Origin: a virus
Length of the DNA stretch: 47,747 nt
Reading direction: 5' to 3' (one strand)
IMG/VR virus record: IMGVR_UViG_3300030104_000089
Span: 1-47,747 of that record
Of the stretch, positions 17,663 through 24,835 are shown piece by piece. How positions within the stretch are numbered: the stretch's first letter is position 1; every line of letters begins with the position of its first letter. The position numbers and the translations under genes were made by a program. Under the pieces are notes generated by a model that saw only the letters and a program-made list of their open reading frames with translations, made no database searches and was not told the origin of the DNA.

Positions 17663-18343
17663 ATGGCTTATTTACAAAGCAATATACCACATTTTAAATG
17701 TTGGGTTAGAAAAGAATACACACATAATCACGAAAAATATCATGGAGAATTTTTACACGCTATGGCAATAGCTGTAACTACAATGCCATGTCGTTGTTTG
17801 AGTTTTCAAGTAATATTTACAGGTGCAGAAACTTACGATGATCCTGATCAAGATAATTTTTATGGTGGAGCTATGTGGGCAAGGATGCCTATAACAGCTT
17901 TAGTTGCAGATATACCAGTAGATGAATGGGCAGAACCAATGCCTGTTTGGGCAGCACAACCTTGGGATTGTTCTTCTTATAATCATTCAGTATATGTTTT
18001 AGATAGAGCAACACCTTCTCCTTGGTTAGCTAAGATAGATGGTGATATGTATCCTGCTAGATATTTATTTACAGTAGACTATGCAGAAAATGAAATAGCA
18101 GATGATCCAGCACAACATAAACAAAGTCATGTATTAGAGTTGTTAGATGCTGGTAAATGGACTGGTAATATTGTAGCTTTACCAAATAATAGAGTTAGAG
18201 TAACACATCCAGCTTGGTTTGAAGCTGGTCATGGAGCACCAGATTTTAAACCATCTCAACATATACACTATAGTAGAAATGATTTAGATTATGCTTTAGA
18301 TGTAAATCAAGTATTTGATAATTTATATAATGAGGAAAATTAA
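17663..18343 (+). CDS. Conserved hypothetical protein
   Basis: A 226-residue Trp/His/Tyr-rich soluble protein beginning with HFKCWVRKEYTHNH. Residues 40-110 contain several Cys, and the MPVWAAQPWDCSSYNHSVYV segment looks like part of a compact beta fold. There is no signal peptide. I recall similar proteins in marine phages annotated only as hypothetical. It follows a gap of 21 bases with an AAGGGAAAG ribosome site. The function is unknown. Confidence 0.6.
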   Translation: MAYLQSNIPHFKCWVRKEYTHNHEKYHGEFLHAMAIAVTTMPCRCLSFQVIFTGAETYDDPDQDNFYGGAMWARMPITALVADIPVDEWAEPMPVWAAQPWDCSSYNHSVYVLDRATPSPWLAKIDGDMYPARYLFTVDYAENEIADDPAQHKQSHVLELLDAGKWTGNIVALPNNRVRVTHPAWFEAGHGAPDFKPSQHIHYSRNDLDYALDVNQVFDNLYNEEN

Positions 18344-18585
18344 TGCCCTTAAAAAAAACGCAAAAAAGTCTAAAGAATTGGACAGATCAAGATTGGACTA
18401 CTCCTAGTGGTAAAAAATCTAGCGAAACAGGAGAGGTATATGCTCCTAAAAAACAAATACAAAGATTAAAATCAACAAAAAAAGGTAGAAGAAAATTAGC
18501 AGCAGCAAATAGAAAAAAGAGAGCAGCTACTAGAAAAGGTAAACAACACGCAAAACATGGATTACATAAAGGAAAAAAAAGATAA
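18343..18585 (+). CDS. Small basic protein
   Basis: An 80-residue protein rich in Lys, Arg and Gly. The N-terminal half contains KNWTDQDWTTPSGKKSSETG and the C-terminal half is a Lys/Arg/Ala helix ending KHGLHKGKKR. It resembles the small, conserved basic proteins found in phages (DUF5872/DUF6321-type grouping, from memory). It is coupled to both neighbours by TAATG overlaps. Nucleic-acid binding is likely. Confidence 0.6.
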   Translation: MPLKKTQKSLKNWTDQDWTTPSGKKSSETGEVYAPKKQIQRLKSTKKGRRKLAAANRKKRAATRKGKQHAKHGLHKGKKR

Positions 18586-18965
18586 TGGCTAAAGCACCAG
18601 ATGCATTTGTTTATAATGCAACATTAGAAAGAATAGTAGACGGAGACACTTTTGATTGTTGTCTTGATTTAGGCTTTAGTGTAAAGCTACATAAACAAAG
18701 AGTAAGATTATCTGGCATAGATACACCTGAATCAAGAACAAGAGACAAAGCAGAAAAAGTTTTAGGTTTAGCTGCAAAAGAAAGATTAAAAGAGCTTTGT
18801 TTTGGCAATATAAAAGTTAAATCTTTAGGTAAAGGAAAGTATGGTCGAATACTTGGAATACCTTATACAGAAGATGGCAAAGATATTTGTCAAATATTAA
18901 TTAAAGAAGGTCATGCAATAGAATATCATGGCGGTAAAAAAACTAAAATATGGGGTGATTACTAA
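18585..18965 (+). CDS. Staphylococcal nuclease-like endonuclease
   Basis: A 126-residue thermonuclease-family (SNase) protein that hydrolyses DNA or RNA with calcium. The catalytic set is visible: Asp19/Asp21 in VDGDTF, Arg41 in QRVRLSGID, Asp46 and Glu49 in DTPES, and Arg88 in KYGRIL, corresponding to Asp21, Arg35, Asp40, Glu43 and Arg87 of the Staphylococcus enzyme. No signal peptide is seen, so it acts in the cytoplasm or is packaged. It is encoded late, next to the lysis genes; roles in host or competitor nucleic-acid degradation are possible. Confidence 0.85.
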   Translation: MAKAPDAFVYNATLERIVDGDTFDCCLDLGFSVKLHKQRVRLSGIDTPESRTRDKAEKVLGLAAKERLKELCFGNIKVKSLGKGKYGRILGIPYTEDGKDICQILIKEGHAIEYHGGKKTKIWGDY

Positions 18966-19354
18966 TGAATGATGGACAAGGAAGATTTGGAGGAGACATG
19001 GATCGTAACGAAGTCGAAATGGACTTAAATAAGTTTATGGCTATGATCCAAGAAATAGGTGAATTAAAAGATAAAATTAGGGAACTAGAAGATGTTACTA
19101 ATGTAAATCCACATCAAAAGTGGATTCATTTAGCACAAGCTGTAGATTCATGGCGTATTTTTCCAAGAGCTTTTTTAACTGTTTATATTTTTTTACTTTA
19201 TTATACAGTGATGTGGTTTATGGAATTGCCTGAACCAAGTTTTGAACAATCAGGTCTTATATCAATTATTGTTGGAGCAGGTGCTGCTTGGTTTGGTTTA
19301 TATGCAGGAACATCAGGATCATCTAAAAGTTTTAAAGGAGAAGGTAAAGATTAA
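18965..19354 (+). CDS. Two-helix membrane protein, holin candidate
   Basis: A 129-residue protein with a charged, coiled-coil N-terminus (residues 20-45), two predicted membrane helices (about 69-87 and 97-115) and a short, charged Gly/Ser/Lys tail. This layout fits class II-type holins. It starts a run of three interlocked membrane-protein genes (TAATG overlaps) directly before csgF. A Gly/Ala-rich second helix (IIVGAGAAWFGLYAG) is typical of helix packing in pores. Confidence 0.6.
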   Translation: MNDGQGRFGGDMDRNEVEMDLNKFMAMIQEIGELKDKIRELEDVTNVNPHQKWIHLAQAVDSWRIFPRAFLTVYIFLLYYTVMWFMELPEPSFEQSGLISIIVGAGAAWFGLYAGTSGSSKSFKGEGKD

Positions 19355-19650
19355 TGAATCAAGCCATTAATTTAGTTGGTGAAGTAGGATTGCCAATAGC
19401 TAGTGGTTTGATAATGGGATATTTTATTTTTCTTATAATAAGACAGCTTATGAATAATCTTGTTTCTGATATTAAATCGGTGCAAGGTATAACTAAAATG
19501 CTTATTACTAGAGCTTCAATAATGAATAACGATATAATACGCATTGATACTGTTGTATCAAGTGCCTTAAATATACCACCAGATTTAGATAGAATAGCTA
19601 GAGCAGAAAATTTTGTAGAAGATGGGAAAATAGACGCAAGGCGTGATTAA
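19354..19650 (+). CDS. Single-helix membrane protein
   Basis: A 98-residue protein with one membrane helix near the N-terminus (about residues 13-32, LPIASGLIMGYFIFLIIRQL) and a long polar C-terminal helix. It resembles the following gene in layout: a short N-terminal segment, GLP/GFP, a Gly-containing membrane helix, then a coiled-coil-prone region. The two may be diverged duplicates. A holin or antiholin role is possible. Confidence 0.55.
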   Translation: MNQAINLVGEVGLPIASGLIMGYFIFLIIRQLMNNLVSDIKSVQGITKMLITRASIMNNDIIRIDTVVSSALNIPPDLDRIARAENFVEDGKIDARRD

Positions 19651-19895
19651 TGGATATAGTTGTATTAGTGCAAAAATTTGGTTTTCCTACTGTTATGGTT
19701 ATGGGTTTAGGGTATTTTGTATTTTTTGTTTGGCAAACAATAACAAAAACTATTGATCCATCTGTTAGTGAAATGAAAACAACAATTATTAGATTAACTG
19801 ATCAACTTCGTTTACTAGATCAAGATATGATAAGGTTAAAAGAAAAAGTTGATACAATTGTAAAACTTAAAGAAAATGATAAAAATAAAAAATAA
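19650..19895 (+). CDS. BhlA/UviB-like holin candidate
   Basis: An 81-residue protein with one membrane helix (about residues 12-32) preceded by LVQKFGFPT and followed by a coiled-coil helix rich in Lys and Asp. The layout matches small holin-like proteins of the BhlA/UviB type. It is coupled to the previous gene by TAATG and overlaps the csgF start by 20 bases. Confidence 0.55.
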   Translation: MDIVVLVQKFGFPTVMVMGLGYFVFFVWQTITKTIDPSVSEMKTTIIRLTDQLRLLDQDMIRLKEKVDTIVKLKENDKNKK

Positions 19896-20364
19896 AATAC
19901 CTCTACATTACAAAATAGTTATTATTTGGGCATTAACTTTGTTTATTGGAATTACAGCAGAAAATATAAAAGCAGATCAAATAACTTTTAAATTTAAGTC
20001 TCCATCTTTTTCTGGAGTTGGAACTAGCTCACATTATCTTACTATTGAGAATCAAGAGCATATGCGTAAGATGACTATAAAAGAAGAAATAAAAGCATTA
20101 CAAGATGAATTAGAAAGAGATGCTGAGAATACTACATTAGCAAGATTTATAAGAAATTTAGAAAGTCGTATTTATGCACAAATATCCAGACAGATTGTAG
20201 AAAATATGTTTGGTGAAACACAATCAACGGAAGGCACATTTGAACTAGAAGGTAATATCATCTCATATAAAATAGAAGATGGTATGATAATACTAACAAT
20301 TTTTAATACTAATGATGGTACAACAACTGAAATATCTTTGCCTCTCGGGGATTTTTCTTTCTAG
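19876..20364 (+). CDS. csgF: Curli assembly protein CsgF homologue
   Basis: A 162-residue CsgF family protein. In bacteria CsgF is exported, inserts its N-terminus into the CsgG channel and anchors the curlin fibre at the surface. Residues 11-33 form a signal peptide with probable cleavage after Ala33. The mature N-terminus DQITFKFKSPSFSGVG matches the conserved CsgF start (TMTFQFRNPNFGG in E. coli). The C-terminus (NIISYKIEDGMIILTIF to LGDFSF) matches the family's beta domain. The gene overlaps the upstream holin-like gene and the next gene (csgG) by 53 bases. The charged insert at residues 58-85 is longer than in E. coli. Confidence 0.88.
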   Translation: MIKIKNKIPLHYKIVIIWALTLFIGITAENIKADQITFKFKSPSFSGVGTSSHYLTIENQEHMRKMTIKEEIKALQDELERDAENTTLARFIRNLESRIYAQISRQIVENMFGETQSTEGTFELEGNIISYKIEDGMIILTIFNTNDGTTTEISLPLGDFSF

Positions 20365-21124
20365 TTGCAGTCTTATAGATGTAGTTAGAGAAACAAATCC
20401 AAAAACCTTAAATTTAGAAGGTAGAGAAACTTTTAGTATCTATGATCTACAATCAAAAGATTTAGCAAATATACAACCACCTTTAGTAAAACCAGTTGTA
20501 GCTGTATATCCTACTGCATTTACTGATCAAACAGGACAAAGAAAAAGTAATAGTGAGTTTGCTATGTTTTCATCAGCAATAACACAAGCACCAAATACTA
20601 TACTTATAAGGTCATTAAAACACGCTTCAGATGGAAATTTTTTTCGTGTAGTAGAAAGAGTAGGACTTGATAATCTTACAAAAGAAAGACAACTTATAAG
20701 ATCAACGAGAGAACAATTAGATGATCAAAGCATCTTATCACCTTTACTTTTTGCAGGTGTATTGTTAGAAGGTGCAGTTGTATCTTATGATAGTAATATA
20801 TCTACTGGCGGAATAGGTGCAAGATATTTAGGCATTGGCTCTAGTATGCAGTATAGAGAAGATTCTGTTAGTGTAAGTTTGCGAATGGTATCAGTAGCAA
20901 CAGGTGAAATATTAATAGAAGTTATGTCGCAAAAAATAATATATAGTTATGGACAGTCTCAGGATGTCTTTAAATTTATAGAAATGGGAACTGAGCTTGT
21001 AGAGGTAGAAATAGGTTCTGCCTCGAATGAGAGTACTACTTTAGCTTTAATGAAAGCTATTGAGGGTGCAGTTTTACAACTTATAAATATAGGGTACGAG
21101 AGAGGGTACTGGAAATATGAATAA
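20312..21124 (+). CDS. csgG: Curli secretion channel CsgG homologue
   Basis: A 270-residue CsgG family lipoprotein. In bacteria nine CsgG subunits form an outer-membrane channel that secretes unfolded curlins. The N-terminus is a lipoprotein signal with lipobox L16-S17-S18-Cys19. Conserved segments include VAVYPTAFTDQTGQ (64-77), the GGIGARYLGIG loop (166-176) and SVSLRMVSVATGEIL (187-201), which align closely with E. coli CsgG. At the pore constriction Phe86 aligns with E. coli Phe56, while positions matching Tyr51 and Asn55 are Ser81 and Met85. The start overlaps csgF by 53 bases; a second Met follows directly. Confidence 0.92.
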   Translation: MMVQQLKYLCLSGIFLSSCSLIDVVRETNPKTLNLEGRETFSIYDLQSKDLANIQPPLVKPVVAVYPTAFTDQTGQRKSNSEFAMFSSAITQAPNTILIRSLKHASDGNFFRVVERVGLDNLTKERQLIRSTREQLDDQSILSPLLFAGVLLEGAVVSYDSNISTGGIGARYLGIGSSMQYREDSVSVSLRMVSVATGEILIEVMSQKIIYSYGQSQDVFKFIEMGTELVEVEIGSASNESTTLALMKAIEGAVLQLINIGYERGYWKYE

Positions 21125-21842
21125 ATTATTAAATATTTTTTTATTTTTATCATTGTCTGTTTTTGCAGATAATGAAATATATGTAGATCAGTCAGGCAAT
21201 TCAGCTACCATTGATTTAGAACAACTTGGGTCATCAAACTTAATAGGTGGAACACAAGCTACATCTGGAACAATGACTGCTTTAGACCTTGATGGTGTGT
21301 CAATGACACTTGACATTAATCAAATAGGTAGTTCTAACATATTTAGATCAGATGCTATTGATGGTGATAATTTTACTGGGTATTTTGAGTGGAATGGTGA
21401 CTCTAATATTATGGATATACTTATGAATAGCACAGGTCTTATAAGTGCTGATTATGTAAATCTTAATATTGATGTTACAGGTTCAAGCAATGAATTTGAT
21501 TTATCTATAGCAGAAAATGCTGATTCTTCTTATCTTGATTTAGACTGGGTTATTTTAGGTGATAGCAATGTTTTAGATTTTGATATTGATTATGAAAATG
21601 CAATTAATTATCTTGATATCAATGGAAGTTCAAATGCGATAGATTTTACAGCTAGTGGGTATTCAGGAACAACATCTGCTGATTCTGGATATTTTTACCT
21701 AGATTTAGATGGGAGTTCAAATGATATTGATATTACGCAATCATCTACACTTGCAAGGGATTATCTTAAAATTATTAGCAATACTTCTAATTCCAATATT
21801 TGTGTCGTTCAAGACGATCAAGGCACAACCACAGGATGTTAA
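21117..21842 (+). CDS. Secreted curlin-like repeat protein
   Basis: A 241-residue exported protein with a signal peptide (residues 1-17, cleavage after SVFA). The mature part has about nine imperfect curlin-type repeats centred on x-G-[SD]-S-N: QSGNSA, QLGSSN, QIGSSN, NGDSN, TGSSN, LGDSN, NGSSN, DGSSN and TSNSN. Only the first three keep the curlin Gln before Gly. The protein is Asp-rich and Lys-poor, predicted beta-solenoid, and ends in an isolated Cys. Its place directly after csgF and csgG (8-nt overlap) argues that it is their secretion substrate. The last 122 bases also encode the start of the next gene in another frame. Confidence 0.8.
   Translation: MNKLLNIFLFLSLSVFADNEIYVDQSGNSATIDLEQLGSSNLIGGTQATSGTMTALDLDGVSMTLDINQIGSSNIFRSDAIDGDNFTGYFEWNGDSNIMDILMNSTGLISADYVNLNIDVTGSSNEFDLSIAENADSSYLDLDWVILGDSNVLDFDIDYENAINYLDINGSSNAIDFTASGYSGTTSADSGYFYLDLDGSSNDIDITQSSTLARDYLKIISNTSNSNICVVQDDQGTTTGC
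21711..21715 (+). promoter_or_regulatory. Ribosome site for the FecR gene inside the curlin gene
   Basis: GGGAG lies 5 bases before ATG at 21721. The same bases encode Gly-Ser of a curlin repeat (GSSN) in the upstream gene's frame. This site favours the 21721 start over the ATG at 21709. Confidence 0.5.
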
Positions 21843-22872
21843 TATTGGAGACATATCTGAACTAAGAGGTAATGCACAAATAGTAAGGGATAAACCCTTA
21901 GATGCTTTTGTAGATTTTGATATACAAAGCAATGATGAAGCCATAACTTCTAATGGTCGTATGGCTATAACATTTCTTGATGATTCTACAGTTAGACTTA
22001 CAGAACACAGTCAATTGTTAATAGACGAGTATATATATGATCCAGACCCAAGCAAATCTAAAATGGCACTTACATTTGCTATTGGAACAACTAGATTTAT
22101 TTCTGGGAATATAGATAAACTTAATAAAAAGAATATATCTTTAAAAACTCCTACTGCTAATATAGCTATTAGAGGAACAGATTTTACAGCTACAGTAAAT
22201 GAATTAGGTGAATCATTAATAATACTTTTACCAGATCAATATGGATTATCTAGTGGAGAAATAGAGGTAATAACAGCAACAGGAAGTGTCATACTAAATA
22301 AACCTTTTGAAGCTACTACTGTATCTGTATTTGAAAATGCACCAAGTAAACCAGTAGTATTAGATTTATCTCTTGATTTAATTGATAACATATTAATAGT
22401 ATCACCACCCAAAGAAAAAGAATTAAAACAAGAAGAAGTTGTTGCACAGTCAAATACTATTTTAGATTTTAATGATCTTGATATAGATTATTTAGAAGAA
22501 GATTTTTTAGATAATGAAGCTGATTTAGAATTTACTGAACTTGATATTAATTATTTAGATGTTAATTTTTTAGAAGATTTATTAGATGTTCTTGATGAAT
22601 TAAATATACAAGAAGAACAGGATCAATTACAAGCAGATGTATCATCCATAGCTATTTCAGGAACTAAATTTGGTCAAGATTTAGACACTCAGATTACTAC
22701 TTTTATTACAGGTGAAAAACTTACTATATTAAGAAGTGTAAATAATACAGCAAGGGTTGATATAGATTCAGATGGTAGCTATACAGTAATTTTAATACAA
22801 GATGGTGTTTCAAGAACTATTAAGATAAATGGTGGCAGTAGTAGTATTATAAGAATTAAACAGGAAAGCTAA
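21721..22872 (+). CDS. Secreted FecR-domain protein
   Basis: A protein of about 383 residues. Residues 1-35 look like a signal peptide (hydrophobic core about 18-30, cleavage after TIKA). A FecR domain follows (about 55-160), with MAITFLDDSTVRLTEHS and the family hallmark KTPTANIAIRGTDF (142-155). Residues 240-295 are an acidic Asp/Leu repeat region (DLDIDYLEEDFL, ELDINYLDVNFL), and residues about 300-383 a second beta domain. FecR domains act in the periplasm as signal relays. The next gene begins in its TAATG stop, so it probably partners the CHASE2 cyclase. Any start after the curlin stop would remove the signal peptide. Confidence 0.82.
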   Translation: MILILRNHLHLQGIILKLLAILLIPIFVSFKTIKAQPQDVNIGDISELRGNAQIVRDKPLDAFVDFDIQSNDEAITSNGRMAITFLDDSTVRLTEHSQLLIDEYIYDPDPSKSKMALTFAIGTTRFISGNIDKLNKKNISLKTPTANIAIRGTDFTATVNELGESLIILLPDQYGLSSGEIEVITATGSVILNKPFEATTVSVFENAPSKPVVLDLSLDLIDNILIVSPPKEKELKQEEVVAQSNTILDFNDLDIDYLEEDFLDNEADLEFTELDINYLDVNFLEDLLDVLDELNIQEEQDQLQADVSSIAISGTKFGQDLDTQITTFITGEKLTILRSVNNTARVDIDSDGSYTVILIQDGVSRTIKINGGSSSIIRIKQES

Positions 22873-24614
22873 TGAAAAAACTAATATTGCCTATAGTTAT
22901 ATTATTGTTATTGCCATTAATATATCAGTCAACGCCAACAGAAATATTAAAACTTAGAGTGTATGACACTTTTATAAAAACACCAGAACCATCAGGAAAC
23001 TTTGTAATATTAAATATAACTGAAGAAGATGTAGAGGTTGAAGGTGGTTATCCTTTGCCAAGACAAAGACTTGCAGAAATAAATATAGAGTTATTAGCTA
23101 AAGGTGCTATAGGAGTTGGTTGGGCAATATCATTTCCACAAGCTGATAGATTTGGTGGTGATAAAGATTTTGCTAGATCGCTTGGTTATGCACCTTCAGT
23201 AATAGCTATGTTTGAGGATGGTAAAGGTAATTATCCTAAACCTACAGGGACAGTAGTGAAAGGCGAAGATAATGGTGGTATAGTAAGTTTGGGAGTTAAG
23301 GAAAACCTGAACACTCTTACAGATAATACATTGCAGGGTCTAGCCATTGCTCCCACTGAAGTAGACCAACTTGTAAGAAGAATACCTCTTTTAGTTAAAA
23401 CTCCAGAAAATCAATGGATTCCTAGTTTTGGCACACAAATATATAAATCAATATTTGATGTTAAAACATACATTATAAAAACTAGTGATAATGGTATAGA
23501 GGAAATATCAATACGAGGAATACCACCTGTTAAAACAGATACTTTAGGTCGTAAATGGATTAGTTGGGTAGATACACCACAAACAGATTTACAAGAAATG
23601 GATGTTAATGGAAAGTTTGTTATTGTTGGCGTTACTGCAGCTGGTGTTATGCCACAGATAGCAACACCTGTGGGTTTATTAGAGCCACATAAAATACAAG
23701 CTGCATTAGCAGAATCTATTTTAATACAAGATAGTCCTTATATTCCTGACTGGCATTTAGCTGTTGAATTATTAATTCTAGTGATAACAGTAACTTTTGT
23801 TTGGTTTTTAATAAATATTTTTGGAATAACGCTAGGAATAACATTTACCAGTCTATTATTTTTATTAACAATATTTTCTGGATACTATTTAATACAGCGT
23901 GGAATACTTATAGATGTTAGTTGGACTTTAATATCTCAATTTATAACTGCTTCTATAGGTTTCTATTTACGATTTAGAGAACAATACAAACTAAGACAAC
24001 AAATTAAAAAACAATTTGAACACTATCTTGATCCAAGACAAGTTAAAAAACTACAAGATGATCCAAGTTCTTTAGTATTAGGTGGAGAACGTAGATATTG
24101 CACGTTTTTATTTACAGATGTAAGAGGATTTACTTCTATGTCTGAAAAATTAGAACCTGAAGAAGTAACAAATATAATGAATAAAGCTTTAACAATACAA
24201 GCAGATGCAGTTAAAAAGTATGGTGGTATGGTAGATAAATATATTGGTGATGCAATGATGGCTATATTTAATGCTCCAATAGACTTAGAAGAACATGAAA
24301 CTGTTGCTGTTAATTGTGCTAAAGAAATACAAGATAATATAAAACAAGCAAATTTAGGTGTTGAAATTGGCATAGGTGTTAATACTGGATATGCTGTTGT
24401 AGGCAATATGGGAAGCGAAACAAGGTTTGATTATACAGCTATAGGTGATGCTGTTAATCTTGCAGCTAGATTAGAAAGCTCTACTAAAGAAGTCGGAGAA
24501 GATATAGTCATAGGTTATTCTACAAAGAAAGAATGTAAACATAAGTTAAAGTTATTAAAACCAATATCTGTTAAAGGTAAACAAAAAAAGGTAACAATAT
24601 ATACATGGAATTAA
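22872..24614 (+). CDS. CHASE2 sensor-adenylate cyclase
   Basis: A 580-residue membrane enzyme. Residues 2-19 are a membrane helix, 20-295 a periplasmic CHASE2 sensor domain, and about 298-365 three membrane helices. Residues 400-580 are a class III nucleotide cyclase domain. Metal-binding Asp416 (LFTDVRGF) and Asp460 (YIGDAMMAIF) are present, as are the base-selecting pair Lys456/Thr522, as in Lys/Thr adenylate cyclases, and transition-state residues Asn529 and Arg533. It should make cAMP in the host cytoplasm in response to an envelope signal. The start shares a base with the FecR stop, indicating 1:1 coupling with that partner. Confidence 0.92.
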   Translation: MKKLILPIVILLLLPLIYQSTPTEILKLRVYDTFIKTPEPSGNFVILNITEEDVEVEGGYPLPRQRLAEINIELLAKGAIGVGWAISFPQADRFGGDKDFARSLGYAPSVIAMFEDGKGNYPKPTGTVVKGEDNGGIVSLGVKENLNTLTDNTLQGLAIAPTEVDQLVRRIPLLVKTPENQWIPSFGTQIYKSIFDVKTYIIKTSDNGIEEISIRGIPPVKTDTLGRKWISWVDTPQTDLQEMDVNGKFVIVGVTAAGVMPQIATPVGLLEPHKIQAALAESILIQDSPYIPDWHLAVELLILVITVTFVWFLINIFGITLGITFTSLLFLLTIFSGYYLIQRGILIDVSWTLISQFITASIGFYLRFREQYKLRQQIKKQFEHYLDPRQVKKLQDDPSSLVLGGERRYCTFLFTDVRGFTSMSEKLEPEEVTNIMNKALTIQADAVKKYGGMVDKYIGDAMMAIFNAPIDLEEHETVAVNCAKEIQDNIKQANLGVEIGIGVNTGYAVVGNMGSETRFDYTAIGDAVNLAARLESSTKEVGEDIVIGYSTKKECKHKLKLLKPISVKGKQKKVTIYTWN

Positions 24615-24835
24615 AACTAAAATTATTATTAGATTGGATTTTAAGTTTATTTAGAACTAGATATAAAGTTACTGTTTCTTTTAATAAAGAATATGGTGAT
24701 GCAGATGATAGAAATTATGTTGCTAAAAAAATAATTATACAAAAAGAAAAACATCTTAAATTTAGAGATGAAGAAAATAAAATAGTAGAATATAGAAGTG
24801 CAGCAGGTTTAAATTATATTATAGAGGATATGTAG
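24605..24835 (+). CDS. Small hypothetical protein
   Basis: A 76-residue protein with an N-terminal amphipathic or membrane-peripheral helix (LKLLLDWILSLFRT), followed by a beta-rich, Lys-rich part. It overlaps the cyclase end by 10 bases and the spanin start by one base, so it belongs to the lysis operon. I recall similar unnamed proteins in marine phage lysis regions. Function unknown. Confidence 0.55.
   Translation: MELKLKLLLDWILSLFRTRYKVTVSFNKEYGDADDRNYVAKKIIIQKEKHLKFRDEENKIVEYRSAAGLNYIIEDM

Noticed and set aside
21709-21723. ATG at 21709 as the start of the FecR gene.
   Set aside because: The GGGAG ribosome site overlaps that codon's next bases and serves the ATG at 21721; the extra residues add nothing to the signal peptide. 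It is not fully excluded.
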